Positions 17,407 through 25,761 of a stretch of 64,000 nucleotides of DNA are shown in pieces (positions within the stretch are counted from its first letter, which is position 1; every line of letters begins with the position of its first letter). The DNA comes from Microbacterium sp. H1-D42 (GTDB lineage Bacteria; Actinomycetota; Actinomycetes; Actinomycetales; Microbacteriaceae): NCBI RefSeq assembly GCF_022637555.1, contig NZ_CP093342.1, positions 2,108,001 to 2,172,000 of the forward strand, given 5' to 3'. The notes beneath the pieces are model-generated. The model had not been told where the DNA came from. It did not search any database and was given only the letters and a program-made list of their open reading frames with translations. The position numbers were made by a program, and so were the translations under genes.

Positions 17407-18213
17407 ATGGAATCAGTGCCGTCCTCCACCGGTGTCATCTCGGGTGTCGTGCAGACACCCGAGTCGACGACCCGCGGGCGTCAGCCGCACCGCCTGCAGG
17501 GGGCCCTGTTCCAGTCGATCGGCGACGAGGGACGAGCCGAACTGGTCGAGCGTCGACTGGTCGACGCGATCCACCGCGGGCATCTGCGCGCAGGCGAGCG
17601 CCTCCCCTCGGAGTCGGAACTCGCCCGCAGCTTCGGCGTGGCACCTGTCACCGTGCGCGAGGCGCTGCTGACCGTCAGGGGCCGGGGCCTCATCGTCACG
17701 CGTCGTGGTCGCAACGGCGGGAGCTTCGTGGTCGATGACGCCGACCCGCTGGTCTTCGCGCGCGACGCGCTCACATCCGCTTCGCGCCTCACTCTGCGCG
17801 ACATGGGCGCGCACTACGCGGCCATCACCGCGGCCGCCGTGCGACTCGCGGCCCGTCGCGCAGACGGCAGCGAGACGCGCCGGGTCCTTCAGCGATTGGA
17901 ACGGCTGGACGAGCTCGACCTCGACCAGCAGCGCCGCGTGCTCGACGATGTGCAGGTCGAACTCGTCTCACTCAGCCAGTCAGCACGCCTCACCCGCGAG
18001 CAGATGCGACTGCAGGCCGAGTTCTCGCCGTACCTGCGCCTCGCCGCTCCCGACCTCCCGGGTCTCCGACGTCAGGCCGAGAGCCTGATCGCGATCATCC
18101 GCGCTGTCGAGGCCTGCGACCCGGACGACGCCGGCCGGCGCACCGAGCTCATGGTCTCCGACGTGATCGACACCCTCATCCATCTGCAGAACTCACCCGA
18201 GAGCTCGGCCTGA
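17407..18213 (+). CDS. GntR-family regulator, FadR/FCD subfamily
   Basis: A 268-residue transcription factor. The winged helix-turn-helix is at about residues 45-105 (LVDAIHRGHLRAGERLPSES, then SFGVAPVTVREALLTVRGRG), followed by an all-helical ligand-binding FCD-like domain. It is divergent from potA across a 110-base AT-rich region, so it very likely controls the amine transporter and itself. An ACC-GTA-GGT core near 17350 is a possible operator half. It is followed by a Cache-domain gene 34 bases downstream on the same strand. Confidence 0.85.
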   Translation: MESVPSSTGVISGVVQTPESTTRGRQPHRLQGALFQSIGDEGRAELVERRLVDAIHRGHLRAGERLPSESELARSFGVAPVTVREALLTVRGRGLIVTRRGRNGGSFVVDDADPLVFARDALTSASRLTLRDMGAHYAAITAAAVRLAARRADGSETRRVLQRLERLDELDLDQQRRVLDDVQVELVSLSQSARLTREQMRLQAEFSPYLRLAAPDLPGLRRQAESLIAIIRAVEACDPDDAGRRTELMVSDVIDTLIHLQNSPESSA

Positions 18214-18247
18214 CGACAGCATCCATCGACGTGCACTGGAGGACGCG

Positions 18248-18952
18248 ATGACCACTACAACCACCCACCCCGCCGCGGCGGCGCGGATCGTCGAAGACTA
18301 CTTCGGCTCCCCCATTCAGCAGCTGCTCGGCTGGGTCGATCCCTGCGCGCGGCAGCTGGCCGACGTGCTGCAGGCCGGCGCGCTCACTCGAGCGAAGCTC
18401 GACGCGATCGTCGAGCCGTACGCCTCACAGACGCTGGGACTGCGCGATGTGCCGGTCTACGGTGCGGGCTTCATCGCCACCCTCGATCTGCTCGCCGACG
18501 CGCACAGCCACCTCGCCTGGTGGCAGGGCGATGAGCGACGCAAACTGGTCCTGGCGTCGCAGACGGTGAACAAGGAGTACATCGACTACAGCGAGCTGGA
18601 GTGGTACCGGGTGCCGATGAGCACCCTCTTGCCGCACGTAGCGGGTCCCTACGTCGACTACCTCTGCAGCGATGAGTACACCATCACGATCGCCGTTCCC
18701 GCGATCGCCGACGGCCGGGCACTCGGCGTGGCAGGTCTCGATCTGCTCGTCGCCGAGGTCGAGCGCGAACTGACGCCGCGGTTCGCGGCACTGGGGCTGC
18801 AGGTGACGCTCACCAACGGAGTCGGGCGCGTCGTCGTCTCCACCGACCCACGGTGCGCCACCGGCGACTCGGTGCGCGGCAGTCGCCTGGCCGACCTGCC
18901 GAGGATCGCCTGCGAGGGCGTCGCGCTGGACGTGATCGTCGAGAGCCTGTGA
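18248..18952 (+). CDS. Free-standing Cache (PDC) sensor-domain protein
   Basis: A 234-residue protein made almost entirely of one PDC/Cache-like sensing fold: an N-terminal long helix, GAGFIATLDLLADAHSHLAWW, then EYIDYSELEWYRVPM and a membrane-distal pocket ending PYVDYLCSDEYTITIAVPA. Cache domains normally sit outside the membrane in receptors and bind small ligands such as amines or amino acids, but this one shows no signal peptide or membrane helix. Being co-directional with the GntR gene and next to a polyamine transporter, it may sense the transported amine in the cytoplasm (inference). Confidence 0.7.
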   Translation: MTTTTTHPAAAARIVEDYFGSPIQQLLGWVDPCARQLADVLQAGALTRAKLDAIVEPYASQTLGLRDVPVYGAGFIATLDLLADAHSHLAWWQGDERRKLVLASQTVNKEYIDYSELEWYRVPMSTLLPHVAGPYVDYLCSDEYTITIAVPAIADGRALGVAGLDLLVAEVERELTPRFAALGLQVTLTNGVGRVVVSTDPRCATGDSVRGSRLADLPRIACEGVALDVIVESL

Positions 18953-19028
18953 CGGATGCTGTGAACTCGGCCACCGGGGCCCGACCCTTGACTTCCGTCG
19001 ATCCTCGGGGCACCCTGGTTAAAGATCA

Positions 19029-19079
19029 ACTCAGCGCCCGGAGGACTTGCAGGCATCGCCGCAGCCACGGGCGCTGAGT
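19029..19079. terminator. Long-loop hairpin between the Cache gene and prsW
   Basis: Perfect 12-bp inverted repeat (19029-19040 with 19068-19079) with a 27-base loop, lying between convergent genes. The stem strength fits a terminator; the large loop is unusual. Confidence 0.6.
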
Positions 19080-19120
19080 CTGTGTTCGGGGCTTCACAAC
19101 GAGCGTGCTGACCCTCTTCG

Positions 19121-20308
19121 TCAGTACGCGAGCAGCTGCGCCCTCGTCTGACGAGTGCGCATGAGCAGCGCGTACTCATCGGCGCCGGCGTAGGGGTCAC
19201 GCCGGGTGATGGCGCGCTGTCGCACGGATGCCAGCTCGGTCGCGTCCCTGATGAAGGAGCGCATCAGCCGACGACGATCACCGCTCAGGCCGGATGCCCA
19301 CCGCATCCCCGCCTTGCGTCCGGCGGGTGTGGCCAGCATCGTGACCTCCTGCGGCGTGAACCATCCGGCCGCGGCGTAGTCGCTCAGCCGCCGCTGCGTG
19401 AGCCTGACCTCTTCACGGCGCAACGCGATGATGGCGAGGATGAAGCCGAGGAACAGCGGCACCTGCGTGGTGATGTAGAGAACGAAGAAATCGCCCAGCA
19501 GTGACGAGCCGTTCCAGTAGGCGTGCAGCACGATCGCACCGATCAAGCCGAGCGCGCCCGAGCCGAGAGCCTGGGCGGCGCTGGCGCCGCGCCGCGCCGC
19601 CAGGCCGATCGCGAAGCCGGTGAGGGCGGTGAACATGGCATGGGCGAACGGGGAGACCAGTCCGCGCAGGATGAAGGTGAGAGTCAGTTCTTCCGCACCC
19701 CCGGTGAGCAGACTGATGCCGAAGTACTGGATGTTCTCCGTGAAGGCGAAGCCGGCGCCGACCAGCGCGCCGTACACCACGCCGTCGACGGGTCCGTCGA
19801 ACGCGCGCCGACCGATCAGGAAGATCAGGAAGACGCCGAGGCCCTTGGCGGTCTCCTCTACGATCGGCGCCTGGACGACCCCGCCGAACACGTCGCCGAC
19901 CTGCCCGACGGCCAGCGTCAGCAGCAGATCCACCAGCAGACTCAGACCGACCGCGACCACAGCGCCCCATGCGAGTGCGAAGACGATAAGGCTCTTCGGC
20001 TCTGGCTCCCACCTGTCGATCAGACGCACGCCGAGGAGCACGATGCCGAGCGGGATCAACGCGAGCACGAGCCCGACGATCGAGGCGCCGGCGCCGATGA
20101 ACTCGGCGAAGTACGCGATCAGCGCGAGGAGCAGGAAGGCGAGCAGTCCGAACACCCAGACCGCCACCGTCCTGCCCTTGCGCACCGGCAGCACCAGCGC
20201 CGGCATGGCCGGAGCAGGTGACGGCGCCGGTGGCGTGGAGGGGGCTTGAGGGGACGGACGATCGAAGGCCGATGCGAAGCCCGCACGGGGCTCTCCTCCA
20301 AAGCTCAT
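19121..20308 (-). CDS. PrsW-family intramembrane metalloprotease
   Basis: A 395-residue membrane protein with about eight helices. It carries the PrsW/CAAX-like protease motif VEETAKGLGVF and the second conserved block GFAFTENIQYF and HAMFTALTGFAIG that holds further metal-ligand residues. The first 35 residues are Pro/Ala-rich and cytoplasmic. In Bacillus PrsW cleaves an anti-sigma factor; no anti-sigma gene is nearby. A TAGGCT box on the minus strand (20320-20315) ends 6 bases before the ATG, so the mRNA is probably leaderless. It is divergent from the FAH gene. Confidence 0.88.
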   Translation of the reverse strand: MSFGGEPRAGFASAFDRPSPQAPSTPPAPSPAPAMPALVLPVRKGRTVAVWVFGLLAFLLLALIAYFAEFIGAGASIVGLVLALIPLGIVLLGVRLIDRWEPEPKSLIVFALAWGAVVAVGLSLLVDLLLTLAVGQVGDVFGGVVQAPIVEETAKGLGVFLIFLIGRRAFDGPVDGVVYGALVGAGFAFTENIQYFGISLLTGGAEELTLTFILRGLVSPFAHAMFTALTGFAIGLAARRGASAAQALGSGALGLIGAIVLHAYWNGSSLLGDFFVLYITTQVPLFLGFILAIIALRREEVRLTQRRLSDYAAAGWFTPQEVTMLATPAGRKAGMRWASGLSGDRRRLMRSFIRDATELASVRQRAITRRDPYAGADEYALLMRTRQTRAQLLAY

Positions 20309-20367
20309 GGGGAAAGCCTAGAGCCAGCCTCGGTCACCTCCGCCATCTCGGCCGGTAGCGTAGAGAC

Positions 20368-21237
20368 ATGCGATTCGCCCACCTGAGCACTCGCGCGTCC
20401 GAGTCCCTGCATCTCGCCGTCATCGACGGTGAAGACGCCATCCTCGTCAGCGACCTCCTGTCCCCCGCCCCGGCAACGCTGCAGCAGCTGATCGAGGGCG
20501 GTGATGAGATGCTCGACCGACTGCGCGCCGCGTTCGCCGAGACGTCTGCACCACGGCATCCGATCAGCGATGCGACGTTCGGATCGGCGGTCATCGCGCC
20601 GCCCGCGATCCTCGCCGTAGGGCTGAACTACGCCGCCCACTCCAGCGAGTTGGGGCTGAAGACCGACACGGCGCCGACGGTCTTCACCCTCTGGCCGAAC
20701 TCTCTCGCCGGCCACGGACAGACCACCTCCTGGCCGCGCACTCTCAGCGAGTCGATCGACTACGAGGCCGAGCTGGGTGTGATCATCGGGCGCCCCACCA
20801 AGGACGTCGCCGCCGCAGACGCCCTGAGCGCGGTCTGGGGATACACCGCAGTGAACGACATCACCGCGCGCGACATCCAGTTCGCCGAGGCGCAGTGGTC
20901 GCGGTGCAAGTCCTTCGACGGCTTCACGCCGACGGGTCCAGTGGTGGTCACCGCCGATGAGATCCCGGATCCGCAGGACCTGCACATCTGGGCAGTCGTC
21001 GACGGGCATACGGTGCAGGATGCCAGCACAGGCCAGATGGTGCGTTCGGTCGCCACGCTGATCGCACATCTGTCGACGGCAATCACCCTGCAGCCCGGCA
21101 CGCTGATCTCCACCGGCAGCCCCGGCGGGGCGGGGTACTCCCGCGACCCGCAGATCTTCCTGCGCGACCGCTCCACGGTCACCGTCGGCATCGACGGCAT
21201 CGGCGAGCTGACGACGCACTGCCGCATCCTGGACTGA
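20368..21237 (+). CDS. Fumarylacetoacetate hydrolase-family protein
   Basis: A 289-residue enzyme of the FAH superfamily, which cleaves C-C bonds in or decarboxylates/tautomerises beta-keto acids. The family core is visible: AVGLNYAAHSSE, metal-ligand region SIDYEAELGVIIGRPTKDV, GYTAVNDITARDIQ, and SKSFDGF-like CKSFDGFTPTGP. A TAGCGT box at 20356-20361 ends 6 bases before the ATG (leaderless). It stands alone between two terminator-like hairpins, so the pathway is not clear from context. Confidence 0.88.
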   Translation: MRFAHLSTRASESLHLAVIDGEDAILVSDLLSPAPATLQQLIEGGDEMLDRLRAAFAETSAPRHPISDATFGSAVIAPPAILAVGLNYAAHSSELGLKTDTAPTVFTLWPNSLAGHGQTTSWPRTLSESIDYEAELGVIIGRPTKDVAAADALSAVWGYTAVNDITARDIQFAEAQWSRCKSFDGFTPTGPVVVTADEIPDPQDLHIWAVVDGHTVQDASTGQMVRSVATLIAHLSTAITLQPGTLISTGSPGGAGYSRDPQIFLRDRSTVTVGIDGIGELTTHCRILD

Positions 21238-21248
21238 GCCCGGACAGA

Positions 21249-21284
21249 CGAAGGGCGCCCCGCCATCTCGCGGGGCGCCCTTCG
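21249..21284. terminator. Bidirectional terminator between the FAH gene and aspA
   Basis: Perfect 15-bp GC-rich inverted repeat (21249-21263 with 21270-21284) with a 6-base loop between convergent genes. Confidence 0.88.
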
Positions 21285-21295
21285 TGTGCGGCGGA

Positions 21296-22756
21296 TCAGT
21301 TCTCGGGCAGATCCTCAGCCGCGATGATCGGGATGGCCGCTGTGACCGTCTCCAGGCCGGACAGTCGCGCGGGCGAGATCTGCTTGGTGACCTCTTCGCG
21401 GGTCATGAGCCCTGCCTCGACGACGAGGTCGGCGACATTGCGGTTCGTCAGCAGCGCAGTCTTGGCGAGGGCTGCGGATGCGGCGTAGCCGATGAACGGC
21501 GTGAGCGCTGTGACCACTCCGACCGAGGCGCCGACCATGGCGCCGAGGCGGTCGCGGTTGGCAGTGATGCCGTCGACGCAGTTCACCCGCAGCGTCCACA
21601 TGGACTGCCGCATCCAGGTGATCGACTGGAAGATCGAGTGCGCGATCACCGGCTCGAAGGCATTCAGCTGCAGCTGACCGCCCTCCACAGCCATCGTCAC
21701 GGTCATGTCGGCACCGGCGACCGCGAAAGCGACCTGGTTGACGACCTCGGGGATCACAGGGTTGACCTTGCCCGGCATGATGCTGGATCCCGCCTGCACA
21801 GCCGGGAGGTTGATCTCGCCGAGTCCCGCCTGCGGGCCTGATGAGAGCAGACGCAGGTCGTTGCAGATCTTCGACAGCTTGATGGCGTTGCGCTTCAGGC
21901 TCGACGAGAACGACATGAACGAGCCGGTGTCGCTGGTCGCCTCGACCAGGTCGCTGGCCGTCTGCAGCTCGAGGCCCGAGATCGCACGCAGATGATGCAG
22001 CACCGCCGCCGCGTAGGCGGGGTGCGTGGTGATGCCGGTGCCGATGGCCGTAGCGCCCATGTTGATCTCGAACAGCAGCGAGGCGTTCTCGGTCAGGCGC
22101 TTGTGGTCATAGCCGAGCGTGGACGCGAAGCCGTGGAACTCCTGACCGAGGGTCATCGGCACGGCGTCCTGCAGCTGGGTGCGCCCCACCTTGAGCACGT
22201 CGTGGAACTCCGCGGCCTTGCCGAGGAACGACTGGCGCAGCAGATCGAGCTCGTCGAGCAGCGACTGCAGATTCAGCGAGAGACCGATCTTGATCGCCGT
22301 CGGGTACACGTCGTTGGTCGACTGGCTGCGGTTGGTGTGGTCGATCGGCGACAGGAAGGCGTAATCGCCCTTCCCACGTCCGGCCATCTCCAACGCGATA
22401 TTGGTGATGACCTCGTTGGCGTTCATGTTCGTCGACGTTCCGGCACCGCCCTGAATCACGCCGACGATGAACTGGTCGTGGAACTCGCCGTCGATCACGC
22501 GCTGCGCGGCAGCGTCGATCAGGTCGGCCCGCTCGGCATCCAGCGCGCCGATCTGCTTGTTGGCGCGCGCGCTGGCCTGCTTCACCATCGCGAGCCCACG
22601 GATCAGATCCGGGTAGACCGAGATCGGGCGCTTCGTGATCGGGAAGTTCTCCTCCGCCCGTGCGGTATGCACCCCCCAGTAGGCGTCGGCGGGAATCTCG
22701 AGGCTTCCCAGTGAATCGGTCTCGGTCCGGGTCGGGGCAGGCGCAACGGCAGCCAT
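21296..22756 (-). CDS. aspA: Aspartate ammonia-lyase
   Basis: A 486-residue fumarase/aspartase-superfamily enzyme converting L-aspartate to fumarate and ammonia. The superfamily signature GSSIMPGKVNP, the early GSLEIPADAYWGVHTARAEENF and the substrate-binding block GAGTSTNMNANEVI are present. TNDVYPTA, a region distinguishing lyases of this branch, is also present. Aspartase and fumarase C are similar; the GVHTARAEENFP context favours aspartase. It lies 52 bases after the CpdA-like gene on the same strand and has its own AAGGATG site. Confidence 0.9.
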   Translation of the reverse strand: MAAVAPAPTRTETDSLGSLEIPADAYWGVHTARAEENFPITKRPISVYPDLIRGLAMVKQASARANKQIGALDAERADLIDAAAQRVIDGEFHDQFIVGVIQGGAGTSTNMNANEVITNIALEMAGRGKGDYAFLSPIDHTNRSQSTNDVYPTAIKIGLSLNLQSLLDELDLLRQSFLGKAAEFHDVLKVGRTQLQDAVPMTLGQEFHGFASTLGYDHKRLTENASLLFEINMGATAIGTGITTHPAYAAAVLHHLRAISGLELQTASDLVEATSDTGSFMSFSSSLKRNAIKLSKICNDLRLLSSGPQAGLGEINLPAVQAGSSIMPGKVNPVIPEVVNQVAFAVAGADMTVTMAVEGGQLQLNAFEPVIAHSIFQSITWMRQSMWTLRVNCVDGITANRDRLGAMVGASVGVVTALTPFIGYAASAALAKTALLTNRNVADLVVEAGLMTREEVTKQISPARLSGLETVTAAIPIIAAEDLPEN

Positions 22757-22808
22757 GTCACATCCTTGTGGGTAGTGGCGGAAAGGGATTTCGGGGGATG
22801 CGTCCAGT

Positions 22809-23726
22809 CTACGCGTTGCCGCGGGCGGGCTTGCGGGAGAAAACCTCGAGACGTTCTTCAGGCGTCAGCCGCGCCATCCGGTCCGCCCAGTCGCGCGAGA
22901 AGAAGTCGCCGGTCGGCGCATCGACGACGGGCACGACCGTGTGCGTGATGGTGTCGGGATGCACGTGCACGAGCTGGAAGGCCTGTGCCGCATCCATGCC
23001 GTTGACCTCGGTGGCGGGGCGGGCGACGTTCATCGTGTAGCAGGTCGCCGAGGCCACGCTCACCGGGACGCCGGCGAACGTGCCGTGCGAGGAGTAGTGC
23101 AGATGACCAGCGAGGATGCCCCGCACGTCGGTGCCGCGCACGATGTCGGCCAGTTCATCCTGGTGACGCAGTTCGAGGATGTCGAAAAGCGGCAGGTGGC
23201 TGGGCAGGGGCGGGTGGTGCATGGCCAGCAGGGTGCCGTGCGGGGCGGGCGCCTGCAGCATCTCGCGCAGCCAGTCGAGCTGTGCGGCGTCGATGTCTCC
23301 GTGATGCCAGCCGGGCACGCTGGTGTCCAGGGCGATCAGGCGCAGCCCGTTCAGGTCCCACACGCCCGTCACCGGCTCCTCGGTCGCTGTCAGGTCGAGC
23401 AGATGCTCGCGCAGCGCCGGACGCTCGTCGTGGTTGCCAGCGACCCAGACGACGGGACAGCCGAGATCGGATGCCACCGGTTCGACTGCGGCGCGCAGGC
23501 GCCGGTACGCGTCGGGTTCACCGAGGTCGGCGAGGTCCCCCGTGACGACGATCGCGGCCGGCGCGACATGCACGGCGCGGATCGCCTCAAGCGTGTGCGC
23601 GAGCGTGTTCTCCACGTCGTACTGCCCGCCCAGTCGTCCGCCGCCGTCGAGCAGATGCGGGTCGCTGACGTGCACGATGACATGCGATGCCGGTTCGTGT
23701 CGGCCGAAGACATAGGGCGCGGACAT
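22809..23726 (-). CDS. CpdA-like cyclic nucleotide phosphodiesterase (metallophosphoesterase)
   Basis: A 305-residue calcineurin-like phosphoesterase. All five metal-binding blocks can be read: D22-x-H24 (SDPHLL), GDLADLG, GNHDE, AMHHPP and GHLHYSSHG. The GHLHY block and overall length resemble 3',5'-cAMP phosphodiesterases. It is cytoplasmic. A TAGGCT box on the minus strand (23738-23733) ends 6 bases before the ATG (leaderless). It is followed by aspA in the same direction; co-transcription is possible but not shown. Confidence 0.85.
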   Translation of the reverse strand: MSAPYVFGRHEPASHVIVHVSDPHLLDGGGRLGGQYDVENTLAHTLEAIRAVHVAPAAIVVTGDLADLGEPDAYRRLRAAVEPVASDLGCPVVWVAGNHDERPALREHLLDLTATEEPVTGVWDLNGLRLIALDTSVPGWHHGDIDAAQLDWLREMLQAPAPHGTLLAMHHPPLPSHLPLFDILELRHQDELADIVRGTDVRGILAGHLHYSSHGTFAGVPVSVASATCYTMNVARPATEVNGMDAAQAFQLVHVHPDTITHTVVPVVDAPTGDFFSRDWADRMARLTPEERLEVFSRKPARGNA

Positions 23727-23811
23727 GCGACCAGCCTAGGACCGATGGCGCTCAGCGCGGGAGAGCGATTCTCAGCATCCGATCACGCGCTCTGAGAACC
23801 ACTGAAGCGTC

Positions 23812-24141
23812 TCAGTGACCGACCACGATCAGGATGACCCCGCCGAGCACGGCTGCTCCGCAGAGCACGAAGCACGCATACGCACCGACCAGGGCGAGCT
23901 TGCGCTGCGCCGCCGTCAGCTCACTGCGCTTCGCGGCCTTGGCCGCGGCCTTCTCGGCGCGACGGATCTCCTTGTCGGTGACGATCGTGATCGCATCTGT
24001 GAACTCGGCTGGGCTCACCACGGGGGCGCGCCCTCCGCGAACGAGCAGTCGCAGCCCGAGGGCGTAGAACAGCACGACGAGCATCGCACCGATCAGCGCG
24101 GCGATGAAGACACTGACGAACGCCAGCCAATCGATGATCAC
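23812..24141 (-). CDS. Small membrane protein encoded with the Pit transporter
   Basis: A 109-residue protein with two hydrophobic segments (about residues 5-32 and 82-107) flanking a charged helical loop rich in Lys and Ala (EIRRAEKAAAKAAKRSEL). Its start overlaps the stop of the Pit gene by 4 bases (ATGA), so the two are co-translated. No known domain is recognised; a role in assembling or modulating the phosphate transporter is inference from position. Confidence 0.75.
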   Translation of the reverse strand: MIIDWLAFVSVFIAALIGAMLVVLFYALGLRLLVRGGRAPVVSPAEFTDAITIVTDKEIRRAEKAAAKAAKRSELTAAQRKLALVGAYACFVLCGAAVLGGVILIVVGH

Positions 24142-25598
24142 CGCTGTGCCTCCTCATCCGAGAGTTCCCATTCGGCGAGCTCTGCTCGCGCGCGACGGCT
24201 GGCGCTGAGCACTTCCCACTCCTGAGCGGCCTGCTGAGCCTCTGCCAGCTTCTGCGCTGCCCGGTCGGCGGCCTTGCGTGCCGCCTTGACCTCGGCGGGC
24301 GAGCCGCCGGCCTTCTTGAGCTTCTTGGCCTTGCGAGCGGCCTTCTCGGCGTCATCCGCCTTGCGCTCGGCGCGATCCAGTGCGCGCACCAGCTCCATGC
24401 GGCTCGTCCGGCGGGTAGGGCCCGGCACGTCCGGCACGCCGACGGCATGACCGGACTCGGCCACATCGCTCATGGCGTTCGAGGCGTTCACCGCGTCGCG
24501 TCGCGAGTACATGAACAGTCCGACGATGATCACGACGGCTGCGATCGCGTCGATCAGCACGCCGATGTTGCCGAACTTCACGACCAGCAGTGCGGCCAGA
24601 CCGCCGACTGCGCCGGCAGCAGGCAGAGTGAGCAGCCAGCCGATTCCGATGCGTCCGACGGTCTTCCAGCGCACGCTGGCACCGCGGCGGCCGAGGCCGG
24701 AGCCGATCACCGAGCCGGACGCCACCTGCGTGGTCGACAGGGCGAAACCGAGGGCGCTGGAGGCGAGGATCGTCGCCGCGGTCGAGCTCTCAGCGGCGAA
24801 GCCCTGCGCGGGCTTGACCTCGGTGAGCCCCTTGCCGAGGGTGCGGATGATGCGCCAGCCACCGAGGTAGGTGCCGAGAGCGATCGTGAACGCACAGGCC
24901 ACGATGACCCAGAACTCGGGGTTGTGGTAGTCGTCGCTGGTCGGGTCGCCGGTCTGCCAGCCGACCGTGATCAGCGCGAGCGTGATGACACCCATCGTCT
25001 TCTGCGCATCGTTCGTGCCGTGTGCCAGCGCGACCATCGACGAGGTGAAGATCTGCCCCCAGCGGAATCCGTCGCGGCCGTCGGGTTTGCCGTCGTAGCG
25101 GCGGGTGATCGAGTAGGCGAGCTTGGTGGCGAGGAAGGCGATGACTCCGGCGGTGAGCGGGGCGATCAGCGCAGGCAGGATCACCTTCGACATGACGACA
25201 CCGAAGTTGATGCCGCTCATTCCGACACCGACCAGGGTCGCGCCGATCAGTCCGCCGAACAGCGCGTGCGACGAGCTGGAGGGAAGGCCGAGCAGCCAGG
25301 TGAGCATGTTCCAGGTGATCGCGCCGATCAGGCCGGCGAAGATCAGCTGCGGCATGATCGCGCTGCTGATGTCCTCCTCGTGGATGATGCCACCCGAGAC
25401 GGTCTTCGCGACCTCCGTGGAGAGGAATGCGCCGACGAGGTTCAGGACGGCCGCGAGCAGCACTGCTGTCTTCGGCTTGAGCGCTCCGGTGGCGATCGGA
25501 GTCGCCATCGCGTTCGCGGTGTCGTGGAATCCGTTGGTGAAGTCGAAGAACAATGCCAGTGCGATGACCAGCACGACGATGAGGGCTGCGGTTTCCAC
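24138..25598 (-). CDS. pit: Low-affinity inorganic phosphate transporter (Pit family)
   Basis: A 486-residue PiT-family symporter with about ten membrane helices. The two duplicated signatures are visible: FDFTNGFHDTANAMATPIAT near the N-terminus and ALAHGTNDAQKTMGVITL in the second half. The last 100 residues form a long Ala/Lys/Glu-rich cytoplasmic coiled coil (AERKADDAEKAARKAKKL and onwards) not found in the Escherichia coli protein but common in actinobacteria. The start is GTG 25598. It is coupled to the small membrane gene downstream. Confidence 0.93.
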   Translation of the reverse strand: METAALIVVLVIALALFFDFTNGFHDTANAMATPIATGALKPKTAVLLAAVLNLVGAFLSTEVAKTVSGGIIHEEDISSAIMPQLIFAGLIGAITWNMLTWLLGLPSSSSHALFGGLIGATLVGVGMSGINFGVVMSKVILPALIAPLTAGVIAFLATKLAYSITRRYDGKPDGRDGFRWGQIFTSSMVALAHGTNDAQKTMGVITLALITVGWQTGDPTSDDYHNPEFWVIVACAFTIALGTYLGGWRIIRTLGKGLTEVKPAQGFAAESSTAATILASSALGFALSTTQVASGSVIGSGLGRRGASVRWKTVGRIGIGWLLTLPAAGAVGGLAALLVVKFGNIGVLIDAIAAVVIIVGLFMYSRRDAVNASNAMSDVAESGHAVGVPDVPGPTRRTSRMELVRALDRAERKADDAEKAARKAKKLKKAGGSPAEVKAARKAADRAAQKLAEAQQAAQEWEVLSASRRARAELAEWELSDEEAQR

Positions 25599-25761
25599 CG
25601 GTCTCTTTCGTTGGGACTGTCAAGAAGGGGCCGAGGTGTTCGGCGTGACGAACGAAGAGTTCACCGTGGGTTCAGCATCCGTTTCCGGACCCGTGAGAAT
25701 CCTCCCATTCTGACAGGCGTCGGTCAACTCGCCTCGGATGCTGCTCCGGTACCGTTGGACG

